Positions 1-6,312 of a DNA stretch of 7,115 nt are shown here, piece by piece. The stretch covers positions 1 through 7,115 of the forward strand of contig JAIVFU010000234.1 of the NCBI GenBank assembly GCA_020829485.1. Direction: 5' to 3'. The position numbers and the translations under genes were made by a program. The stretch comes from Nostoc sp. CHAB 5834 (GTDB lineage: Bacteria; Cyanobacteriota; Cyanobacteriia; Cyanobacteriales; Nostocaceae). Numbering within the stretch: position 1 is the stretch's first letter; every line of letters begins with the position of its first letter. The notes beneath the pieces are model-generated. The model was not told where the DNA came from and ran no database searches. It saw only the letters and a program-made list of their open reading frames with translations.

Positions 1-131
1 CTCTTGACTTAACCGGACAATATAGGTCTTGAGCATAATCAGTTATTAGGATATCTGGTGAGGTTTACAGTTAATAGCCTCTCTATTTTCCCTCTAACTC
101 ACAATTTTTAGCTTGACAGACCACTAGGGAT

Positions 132-1946
132 ATGGTACAGCAGAACATTCAACAGCAACCTTATGTACAAACTACCCTACCTGTGCTGAGTCGCAGCCAA
201 CGCCAAGAAATTATCGTTATTCCTAACGAAATTATCATCAGCTTTGATGCTAAACTGACTGAGACTCAAAGACAGACAATCTTACAGCAAAATAATTTAG
301 CGATTATCCGTCCATTGCGCTTTAATAGCGATCGCTATATAGTCAAATCCACTATCGCTACTGGCACAAAAATTCTCAATGCTGCCAACCAGCTAAACCA
401 GGTTAAGGGAGTTACTTCTGCTGCACCCAACTTTATTCAATCTATTACTGACCAAAATCTCAAAACAGCTGCTAAACAAGTCGCTAATCTGAAAAATTCT
501 CAGCAATTTTACAACCTGACTAAACAGAATACTGCCCCTCAATCTACCAGAGCTATTTCCCCGAAAACCAACTTCCTGAGATTGGCGTGGCATTTGGATA
601 GCTTACCGCTCAAACAATGTCTGCAAGAGGAGGTATCTAGCTGGGAATCACTGCAAACTTGTCTGCAAAAACCAACTGTAGCGACAAAATCGGCTATGTC
701 TCGCACAGATATGCGGGTTACAGATGCCTGGAAACGTAGCAACGGCGGACGCGGTGTCGTTGTGGCAGTCATAGATAGTTTAATTCAATGGAATCATCCT
801 GATTTGGCAGATAGTTTGTATACAGTAAAAGTTGCTGATAAATGTCCAGGGGAAGTCCACGGTTGGGATTTTTCTGCTGGCGGTAATAGCAGCAACCCCT
901 GCGAAAACGGCGATGCTGATACTCGTGTCAGCCCCGTAGAGTTGGCTATTCTCGGTGCAAAATTTCAAGATACCTTCCAATTATCTGATGCCAAATTAGT
1001 TCAGCAATACCCCCAAGAAGCGCTGGAGGTGAAGGAAAAAAATCCAGATTACTCTCTAGAGCAAATCGCTAGTGTTTTACGTTACGTTTTTCGCACTTAT
1101 AAAATAGGCGGAGAATTTCACGGCACTTATGTGAGTGGAACTATTGCTGCTAAACCGCAAAATGGTGAAGGACTAGTAGGCGTGGCTCCCAATGCTCAAA
1201 TTTTACCAGTGCGGGTATTTGGGTTGAATGGTAGTTATAGTACTTCTGCATACATTGAAGCCATTGGCTATGCAGCCTCGCGCGGTGCTGATATCATTAA
1301 TCTTAGCCTGGGTGGTAGTTTGCCAACTCCGGGAGAAGAAGAAGCGATCGCGGATGTTCTCAAAGCACATCCTAAACTAGTAATTGTGGCTGCTGCTGGC
1401 AACGAAAACTTAAACCAAGTATCTTTTCCTGCTGCTTACACAGGAGTAGTTGCAGTTGGTGCAACTAATATTGTTGGTAATCGTGCGCCCTACAGTAACT
1501 ACGGTAAGAGATTAGACCTAGTTGCACCCGGAGGCGACTTAGATACACCAGGATTGTTGGGTGGAATTCCCGCCACCGGCGGTACTTGGCTGAATGCCTT
1601 TTGGCAAGGCATCCCGAATCCTGAATCTCGTTGGTCTTCTGTGGTTGATCTTAAAGGTAAATACTGGTGGGTGCAGGGTACATCCTTCTCTTCACCAGCC
1701 GTAGCGGGGATAGTGGCATTAATGAAAGGAGAAAATAGAGAAATTAGCAGAAAACGCTTGGTCAATATCTTGAAATCTACAGCCAGTTATCAAGGGCTGA
1801 GTATTTCTCAGGAAGACGCCAAATTCTATCGTTCACAGCTAAGTAAAGGTGCAGTGTCTTCCTCAGTTAAAGGTCAGCAGTACTTTTTTGGTAAAGGATT
1901 GGTCAACGCTGATGCGGCGGTACAAGCGGTGAAAAAGGGGCGATAA
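132..1946 (+). CDS. Subtilisin-like S8 family serine protease with N-terminal propeptide-like region
   Basis: Predicted endopeptidase of the S8 (subtilase) family, 604 residues. The catalytic triad is visible: Asp215 in VAVIDSLIQWNHPDL, His330 in HGTYVSGTIAA and Ser518 in GTSFSSPAVAG, with the oxyanion-hole Asn424 in AAAGN. Residues about 27-105 (IIVIPNEIIISFD onward) resemble the fervidolysin-type propeptide that folds against and inhibits the protease until cleaved. A WHL motif at 153-155 and TDAW at 197-200 precede the catalytic domain, as in many subtilases. Oddities: Asp215 is followed by Ser-Leu instead of the usual Thr/Ser-Gly; Asp and His are 115 residues apart, against about 32 in subtilisin, because of an insert at about 262-327; no signal peptide is seen although the four cysteines (163, 177, 238, 257) form two close pairs. 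The start is forced to 132 or later by an in-frame stop at 114. AGGGA at 126-130 lies only 1 nt from the ATG, too close for an ideal ribosome site. Family call is secure; substrate unknown. Confidence 0.95.
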   Translation: MVQQNIQQQPYVQTTLPVLSRSQRQEIIVIPNEIIISFDAKLTETQRQTILQQNNLAIIRPLRFNSDRYIVKSTIATGTKILNAANQLNQVKGVTSAAPNFIQSITDQNLKTAAKQVANLKNSQQFYNLTKQNTAPQSTRAISPKTNFLRLAWHLDSLPLKQCLQEEVSSWESLQTCLQKPTVATKSAMSRTDMRVTDAWKRSNGGRGVVVAVIDSLIQWNHPDLADSLYTVKVADKCPGEVHGWDFSAGGNSSNPCENGDADTRVSPVELAILGAKFQDTFQLSDAKLVQQYPQEALEVKEKNPDYSLEQIASVLRYVFRTYKIGGEFHGTYVSGTIAAKPQNGEGLVGVAPNAQILPVRVFGLNGSYSTSAYIEAIGYAASRGADIINLSLGGSLPTPGEEEAIADVLKAHPKLVIVAAAGNENLNQVSFPAAYTGVVAVGATNIVGNRAPYSNYGKRLDLVAPGGDLDTPGLLGGIPATGGTWLNAFWQGIPNPESRWSSVVDLKGKYWWVQGTSFSSPAVAGIVALMKGENREISRKRLVNILKSTASYQGLSISQEDAKFYRSQLSKGAVSSSVKGQQYFFGKGLVNADAAVQAVKKGR

Positions 1947-1965
1947 AGCGAAACCCAACCTACGA

Positions 1966-2553
1966 CTAGCCACCTACAACCGTGGGAAAAATCCGACTCA
2001 AGTCTAATAAGACATCTTCAAATCCAGAAATTGCTACTGACTGATGGGGCAAAGATATCTGCTTGCTGAGATAATTGAATTCACCTTGAGCATTTTGATA
2101 CGGTTGGCTGTAACGCTCAAGCTGGCGAACATTTAAGTTGACAATCCAATAATCAGCAATTCCTGCTTCTGCGTAGATTTCTAACTTTGTTGTTTGGTCG
2201 TAATTTAGGGTTGAGTCTGAAATTTCAATCACTAAAAAAATATCTTCAGGATAGGGATGATGGGGAAGATAGTCAGTCTCATTTCCTCGTGCGATCGCTA
2301 CATCTGGTTCAGGTTCACTATCTGATGGTAGTATGATTGGCTCTTGACAACGCACAACAACCCGATCGCCTAGCAATCGATCCAGTTGTCTACAAAGTCG
2401 AGTTGTGCAAAATGTATGAGGTGTGCCTTTGGCTACCATCTCAATTAGTTCTCCGCGAATCAATTCAATGCGATCGCTCTCCTTGAGAAATTCCAGTTCA
2501 ATCAGCCGATGATATTCGTCAATAGTGAATCGCTTTGGTGTGACAACGTTCAT
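1966..2553 (-). CDS. Uma2 family PD-(D/E)XK nuclease-like protein (copy 1)
   Basis: A 195-residue member of the Uma2 (formerly DUF820) family, which adopts a restriction-endonuclease-like PD-(D/E)XK fold. Its role is not established, although the family is hugely expanded in cyanobacteria. Landmarks seen: N-terminal FTIDEYHRLIE; RIELIRGELIEM at about 28-39; EPEPDVA with Asp84; FLVIEIS with Glu110 and Ser112; D119-x3-K123-x3-Y127; and GIADYWIVNL at about 131-140. Asp84, Glu110 and Lys123 are candidate active-site residues, so the copy looks intact and full length. It is convergent with the S8 protease gene, 19 bp between stop codons. Upstream of the ATG there is only a weak ribosome-site candidate (GGTGAT, complement of 2559-2564, 5 nt away). 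It is a paralogue of the gene at 5476-6027. Nuclease activity is inferred from the fold, not shown. Confidence 0.93.
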   Translation of the reverse strand: MNVVTPKRFTIDEYHRLIELEFLKESDRIELIRGELIEMVAKGTPHTFCTTRLCRQLDRLLGDRVVVRCQEPIILPSDSEPEPDVAIARGNETDYLPHHPYPEDIFLVIEISDSTLNYDQTTKLEIYAEAGIADYWIVNLNVRQLERYSQPYQNAQGEFNYLSKQISLPHQSVAISGFEDVLLDLSRIFPTVVGG

Positions 2554-2818
2554 GGGACATCACCGATTTAACTGTTATGTACTTTCCACTTTACCATCTG
2601 TATCCATTGGCTATTGCCCATCTTGCGATCGCTAATTTTTTTGTAAAACGGGTGAGACACCTTGATTTAGAATACACTCACACCCGGATTTGTCACAAAC
2701 CAAGCTGTTGACCATCGCTTTTGTTGACTCTTGCACAGTAAATCTAATTTGCATATCCTTCAGCAGGTGAGAGATATATCTCCTTAGACTTCCTGCTTTA
2801 CCCCTAACTCTAAAATCT
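2554..2818. other. Divergent intergenic region between Uma2 copy 1 and TPR-CHAT gene
   Basis: This 265-bp stretch must hold the promoters of the minus-strand Uma2 gene and the plus-strand TPR-CHAT gene. No strong promoter stands out. A TTGACT at 2724-2729 followed after 15 bp by TAATTT at 2745-2750 is a weak candidate for the CHAT gene. A HIP1 copy sits at 2625 and an inverted repeat at 2649-2686. No credible small gene was seen; no purine-rich ribosome site precedes the CHAT start at 2819. Confidence 0.5.
2649..2686. repeat. Inverted repeat, possible hairpin upstream of TPR-CHAT gene
   Basis: CGGGTG at 2649-2654 is the exact reverse complement of CACCCG at 2681-2686. Two further pairs (AG with CT) are possible across a 2-nt bulge, leaving a loop of about 18-20 nt. 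There is no T-run immediately after it on the plus strand, while TTTTTTG lies just outside on the left, so a minus-strand terminator would face the Uma2 start and makes no sense. It could be an operator or chance. Weak. Confidence 0.3.
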
Positions 2819-5470
2819 ATGCGCGATCGCAAACTTAGTTTAACTGCATTGACCACTCTCATCTTGACTGTTTCACTGCCGATTGCAAATTTGCCTGCAC
2901 TATTCCAAGCGTCGCAGGTATTGGCGCAAACACCAGCAGACCGCAAAGTTGAAGCAGACCGACTGTTTCAGCAAGGTAATGAGCAGTTTCATAACAGTCA
3001 ATATAAAGAAGCATTACAATCTTGGCAACAAGCGCTGACAATCTATCAACAAACAGGAAATCAACTTCAAGTAGCCAAAACTCTGAATCAATTGGGAATA
3101 ACTTACTTTAGCTTTGGTAAATATCAAAAGGCAAAGGAATTTCATGAGATGTCTTTAGTAATTGCTAAAAAGATAGGGTCTAGAGAAGAAGAAGCAAAAT
3201 CTCTCAATGATTTAGGAAATGCTCTTTGTTTTTTAAATCAAAACCAAAAGGCAATAGAAGTGCATAACCAATCTATCGTTATCGCTAGACAAACAGGACT
3301 TAAAGAAGAGGAAGTAAAATCTTTGAATGGTTTGGGCAATGCTTACCTTGGCTTACAACAAAAGCAAAAAGCTGTAGAATTTTATGAACAATCTTTATCC
3401 CTTGCTAGGAAAATAGATTATAAACAAGGAGAAGGAAAAGCTCTTAATAATTTAGGTAATATTTACCGATATGCAAACCAATATGAAAAGGCAATAGTAT
3501 TATATGAGCAATCTTTAGCAATTGTTAGAATATTAAAAGACACCCGAACGGAAGCTGCTGCTCTATCAAGTTTGGGATATACATATACCTTACTAGGACA
3601 ATATCAAAAATCTATACAATTCAATGAGCAAGCTTTAGCTGTTTATACGAAATTGGGAAATAGAGAAGGAGAAATGGTTTCCCTAGTTTATCTAGGAATT
3701 GGTTATCGTCATCTGGAAAAATATGAGAAGGCGATAGAATTTCATCTGCAATCTCTAGCTATTGCCAAGGAATTAGGAGATAAGCATAATGAAGCTATAT
3801 CTTACGGTAATTTAGGAGTTGCTAATGAGTTTCTAGGACGACATGAGAAGGCAATAGAATTCCACGACCAGGCTTTATCTCTTTATAAGCAATTAAGATT
3901 TAAAGAAGGAATAGGACTAACCCTTGCTAATTTGGGACTTCCTTACAGTTCTCTTGGTAAATATCAAAAAGCAATAGGACTTTATCAAGAGTCTTTAGCT
4001 ATTGCCAGAGAATTAGGCGATAAACTCAGGGAAGGTAATGCTCTAAATAATATCGGCAAAGAATATATTACACTGGGACAATATGCAAATGCTTCCACTA
4101 CACTACAGGAAGCAATTAATGTTTACGAAACTATACGTTTATCTGGTTTAAATGATGCTAATAAAATTTCCATTTTTGATACTTATTCTCGTTCTTATCG
4201 TTTACTACAACAAGCCTTTATTCTCCAAAATCAACCTAATAATGCTTTAGAAATATCTGAACGAGGAAGAGCGCGTGCTTTTGTAGAATTACTATCTTCT
4301 CGATTATCTCCTGACTCAAAACAGCAATTTTCTACTAATCTACCAAATATTAAACTGATTAAACAAATTGCCAAAATCCAAAATGCAACACTTGTTGAGT
4401 ATTCAATTATTGATTCCGAAATATATATTTGGGTAATCAAACCCACAGGTGAAGTTACCTTCCGCAAAGCTGACTTAAAACCCCTGTGGCAAAAAGAAAA
4501 TACAACTCTTGACAACCTTGTTATCACCAGCCGCAACTCCATCGGTGCAAGAGGTGCAGCTTTTCGCGGTATCAATGTAACTTACAACCCCAATGCACCC
4601 AAAGCAAAAAACAATTTAAAGCGTCTACACGAATTATTAATTAACCCCATCGCTGACTTATTACCCAAAAATTCTAACGACAGAGTTATCTTCATTCCCC
4701 AAAGTAGTCTATTCCTCGTCCCCTTTGCCGCATTACAAGACGCAGACGGTAAATACCTAATTGAAAAACACACCATTCTCACATCACCATCAATTCAGGT
4801 TTTAGATTTGACCCGCAAACAGAAACAACGGATCGGCACACAATCCATCCAGGGAAAAGATACGCTGATTGTTGGTAATCCGACAATGCCTTTTGTCGCA
4901 CCAAAAATCGGCGGAACTCCGCAACAATTAACACCTTTACCTGGTGCAGAACGAGAAGCAACTGCAATTAGCAAGTTACTCAAAACTGAACCTCTCATCG
5001 GCAAAAAAGCAACTGTTGCAACTGTAGTCAAGCGTTTACCCGAAGCGCGATTTGTTCATTTAGCAACCCACGGCATATTTGATGATATCCAAGGATTAAA
5101 TAGCGGTATTGCTTTAACTCCATCGGGTAAAGATGATGGTTTATTAACTGCCTCCGAAATCCTCGATTTAAAACTCAATGCCGAATTAGTCGTTTTAAGC
5201 GCTTGCGACACCGGACGCGGACGTCTAACTGGGGATGGGGTAATTGGTTTATCTCGTTCGTTAATTAGTGCTGGTGTACCTAGTGTCTTAGTATCGCTTT
5301 GGTCGGTTCCAGATGCGCCCACAGCCCTATTAATGACGGAATTTTATCAAAATCTGCAAAAAAGCTCTGATAAGGCGCAAGCACTGCGACAGGCGATGTT
5401 GACGACGATGAAAAATAATCCAAATCCTGTTGATTGGGCAGCTTTTACTCTCATTGGGGAAGCAGAGTAG
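2819..5470 (+). CDS. Exported TPR-CHAT domain protein (caspase-like cysteine protease fused to tetratricopeptide repeats)
   Basis: An 883-residue protein with three parts. Residues 1-36 form a signal peptide: charged MRDRK, a hydrophobic stretch LTALTTLILTVSL, and a likely cut after VLA36. Residues about 48-440 hold ten TPR units in an exact 40-residue period (the LG or QG position falls at 51, 91, 131 and so on to 411), a kinesin-light-chain-like superhelix for binding a protein partner. Residues about 475-495 carry the linker EISERGRARAFVELL typical of this family. Residues about 605-882 are a CHAT domain (clan CD, named for caspases and the heterocyst protein HetF) with the dyad His751 in HLATHG and Cys796 in LSACDTG, followed by GDGVIGLSRSLISAGVPSVLVSLW. 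Both catalytic residues are present, so activity is expected. It is convergent with Uma2 copy 2, 5 bp apart. No Shine-Dalgarno is visible at the ATG. The TPR half is AT-rich with no HIP1 site. Substrate unknown. Confidence 0.95.
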   Translation: MRDRKLSLTALTTLILTVSLPIANLPALFQASQVLAQTPADRKVEADRLFQQGNEQFHNSQYKEALQSWQQALTIYQQTGNQLQVAKTLNQLGITYFSFGKYQKAKEFHEMSLVIAKKIGSREEEAKSLNDLGNALCFLNQNQKAIEVHNQSIVIARQTGLKEEEVKSLNGLGNAYLGLQQKQKAVEFYEQSLSLARKIDYKQGEGKALNNLGNIYRYANQYEKAIVLYEQSLAIVRILKDTRTEAAALSSLGYTYTLLGQYQKSIQFNEQALAVYTKLGNREGEMVSLVYLGIGYRHLEKYEKAIEFHLQSLAIAKELGDKHNEAISYGNLGVANEFLGRHEKAIEFHDQALSLYKQLRFKEGIGLTLANLGLPYSSLGKYQKAIGLYQESLAIARELGDKLREGNALNNIGKEYITLGQYANASTTLQEAINVYETIRLSGLNDANKISIFDTYSRSYRLLQQAFILQNQPNNALEISERGRARAFVELLSSRLSPDSKQQFSTNLPNIKLIKQIAKIQNATLVEYSIIDSEIYIWVIKPTGEVTFRKADLKPLWQKENTTLDNLVITSRNSIGARGAAFRGINVTYNPNAPKAKNNLKRLHELLINPIADLLPKNSNDRVIFIPQSSLFLVPFAALQDADGKYLIEKHTILTSPSIQVLDLTRKQKQRIGTQSIQGKDTLIVGNPTMPFVAPKIGGTPQQLTPLPGAEREATAISKLLKTEPLIGKKATVATVVKRLPEARFVHLATHGIFDDIQGLNSGIALTPSGKDDGLLTASEILDLKLNAELVVLSACDTGRGRLTGDGVIGLSRSLISAGVPSVLVSLWSVPDAPTALLMTEFYQNLQKSSDKAQALRQAMLTTMKNNPNPVDWAAFTLIGEAE
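2960..4138 (+). repeat. Ten tandem 120-bp units encoding 40-residue TPRs
   Basis: Within the TPR-CHAT gene the sequence repeats every 120 bp. Each unit encodes roughly: NLG-x-x-Y-x-x-LG-QYEKAIEFYEQSLAIA, then a short loop such as KELGDKHNEA. Near-identical DNA patches recur, for example forms of AAATATCAAAAGGCAA at about 3119, 3599, 3719, 3839 and 3959. The spacing never varies by a residue across the array. Such arrays can expand or shrink by recombination, and the unit count may differ between strains. Confidence 0.9.
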
Positions 5471-5475
5471 TTTAG

Positions 5476-6027
5476 CTAACTGTTGAGAATCAAATTGATG
5501 GAAACGATAACATCAGAGAATGCTAGAGGTTGAATTGTTCCGCTTGTAAAGGTTTGTTTAGAAGCGTACTCGCCGTTTTGATGGTAGCGAAACACGACAA
5601 GCTGTAATTCATTTAAGTTGACTACCCAATATTCAGGAATTCCAATTTCTGCGTAAATTTTACTTTTGATTTCTAAATCTTTATTCAGACTAGTTTGGGA
5701 GTATTCAATCACCCAGAAAATGTTTTCAGGATAGGGGTGATGAAAAAGATATTCTCGTCCTAGATTTTGGACAACAGCAATATCTGGTTCTGCTTCAGAG
5801 TTATTAGGTAAGGTAATCGGACTGTCTTGGCGGACTTTAGCCTGATCGCCTAATAATTTTGCTAAGTATTCTGCGGCTTCATTTCTAGAATAGGCGTGGG
5901 GTTCCCATTCTGGTGACATTTCAACTATTTCTCCTCTCAATAACTCAACCTGGCGATCGTCTAAAATGCCCGCCTTAATCATGTGGTGGTATTCTTCCAA
6001 AGTCCATTTTGCTGCGGTTACTGACAT
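5476..6027 (-). CDS. Uma2 family PD-(D/E)XK nuclease-like protein (copy 2)
   Basis: A 183-residue Uma2 protein, intact by motif: WTLEEYHHMIKAGIL at the N-terminus, VELLRGEIVEMSP at about 27-39, EAEPDIA with Asp82, WVIEYS with Glu108 and Ser110, D117-x3-K121-x3-Y125, and GIPEYWVVNLNELQL at about 129-143. Asp82, Glu108 and Lys121 line up with Asp84, Glu110 and Lys123 of copy 1. The protein is shorter and more divergent at the C-terminus. Start choice is well supported: GGAGGT lies 7 nt upstream of the ATG. It runs tail-to-tail into the TPR-CHAT gene, so its transcript end must overlap that gene's transcript end. Biological role of the family is not established; nuclease activity is inferred from the fold. 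Confidence 0.93.
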   Translation of the reverse strand: MSVTAAKWTLEEYHHMIKAGILDDRQVELLRGEIVEMSPEWEPHAYSRNEAAEYLAKLLGDQAKVRQDSPITLPNNSEAEPDIAVVQNLGREYLFHHPYPENIFWVIEYSQTSLNKDLEIKSKIYAEIGIPEYWVVNLNELQLVVFRYHQNGEYASKQTFTSGTIQPLAFSDVIVSINLILNS

Positions 6028-6034
6028 TTAGTTT

Positions 6035-6040
6035 ACCTCC
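6035..6040 (-). promoter_or_regulatory. Strong ribosome binding site for Uma2 copy 2
   Basis: The minus strand reads GGAGGT here, an exact Shine-Dalgarno core, 7 nt before the ATG ending at 6027. It is the only strong ribosome site in the window. The other genes have weak or none. Confidence 0.8.
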
Positions 6041-6047
6041 GGCGTGC

Positions 6048-6078
6048 AGTATAAATTGCATCTTGCCCCACTACTCAA
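6048..6078 (-). promoter_or_regulatory. Possible sigma70-type promoter for Uma2 copy 2
   Basis: On the minus strand TTGAGT (complement of 6073-6078) is followed after 19 bp by TATACT (complement of 6048-6053), a 5 of 6 match to TATAAT. Transcription would begin near 6041, just before the ribosome site, giving a very short leader. The long spacer and short leader make this a weak call. Confidence 0.3.
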
Positions 6079-6240
6079 AATTGTATTTCAGACCGAATTT
6101 CTCTATTAGTTCATGTCAGGCGATCGCTTTTAACTAGCTGCCGAGAGTCAAAACGATTCTCTAATAGCGAACTGGTAAAATTTACATTTATATCTAAAAT
6201 ATATAGCAACGAAGCGGAAGATTTATAAAAATGTTGGTTT

Positions 6241-6272
6241 TTGCATAACCTCAGACAACCCAGAGATACAAT
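6241..6272 (+). promoter_or_regulatory. Possible promoter of the caspase-like gene
   Basis: TACAAT at 6267-6272 matches the -10 consensus at 5 of 6 positions. TTGCAT at 6241-6246 is a poor -35 candidate with a 20-bp spacer. The resulting leader would be about 35 nt. Weak, based only on the match and position. Confidence 0.25.
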
Positions 6273-6312
6273 CCTTTAAAGCAACTTCAGCCAATATATA
6301 AATAAAATCATA

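Larger units (their letters stand above)
2291..2830. repeat. Cluster of four HIP1 octamers (GCGATCGC)
   Basis: The palindromic cyanobacterial repeat GCGATCGC occurs at 2291, 2470, 2625 and 2823, that is four times in 540 bp across Uma2 copy 1, the intergenic region and the first codons of the TPR-CHAT gene. Other copies lie at 328, 1344, 6120, 6707 and 6915. HIP1 is a known highly iterated genome-wide motif in many cyanobacteria. It serves here as a taxonomic marker and not as a specific regulatory site. Confidence 0.9.
6028..6312. other. Divergent intergenic region between Uma2 copy 2 and caspase-like gene
   Basis: This 285-bp, largely AT-rich stretch separates two genes pointing apart. It contains the ribosome site and possible promoter of Uma2 copy 2 on the left, one HIP1 copy at 6120, a very AT-rich block at about 6178-6206, and a possible promoter for the caspase-like gene at 6241-6272. 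No small gene, tRNA or clear hairpin terminator was recognised. Confidence 0.5.

Noticed and set aside
1..131. Promoter for the S8 gene, for example TTGAGC at 29-34 with TATCTG at 52-57
   Set aside because: Spacing is 17 bp but the match to consensus is poor (4 and 3 of 6), and TTGACA at 113-118 lies too close to the start to serve it.
2632..2946. Minus-strand frame of 104 codons overlapping the start of the TPR-CHAT gene
   Set aside because: It runs antisense through the signal peptide region of a well supported gene, has no family resemblance and no ribosome site; it is a shadow frame.
2960..4138. Regular 120-bp repeats as a CRISPR-like or non-coding array
   Set aside because: The period equals 40 codons, the frame is unbroken and the translation is classic TPR; it is coding repetition.
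4231..5322. Several minus-strand frames of 62-114 codons inside the CHAT half
   Set aside because: All are antisense to a strongly conserved domain and have low-complexity or non-family sequence.
2819..5470. Idea that this is the TPR-CHAT protease of a type III-E CRISPR (Craspase) system
   Set aside because: No Cas7-11 effector, Cas1, sigma-factor partner or CRISPR array is present, and the protein has a signal peptide, unlike the cytosolic Craspase partner.
5465..5485. Palindrome TAGCTA spanning the two convergent stop codons as a terminator
   Set aside because: Only six bases are perfectly palindromic, with no loop and no T-run; it arises from facing stop codons.
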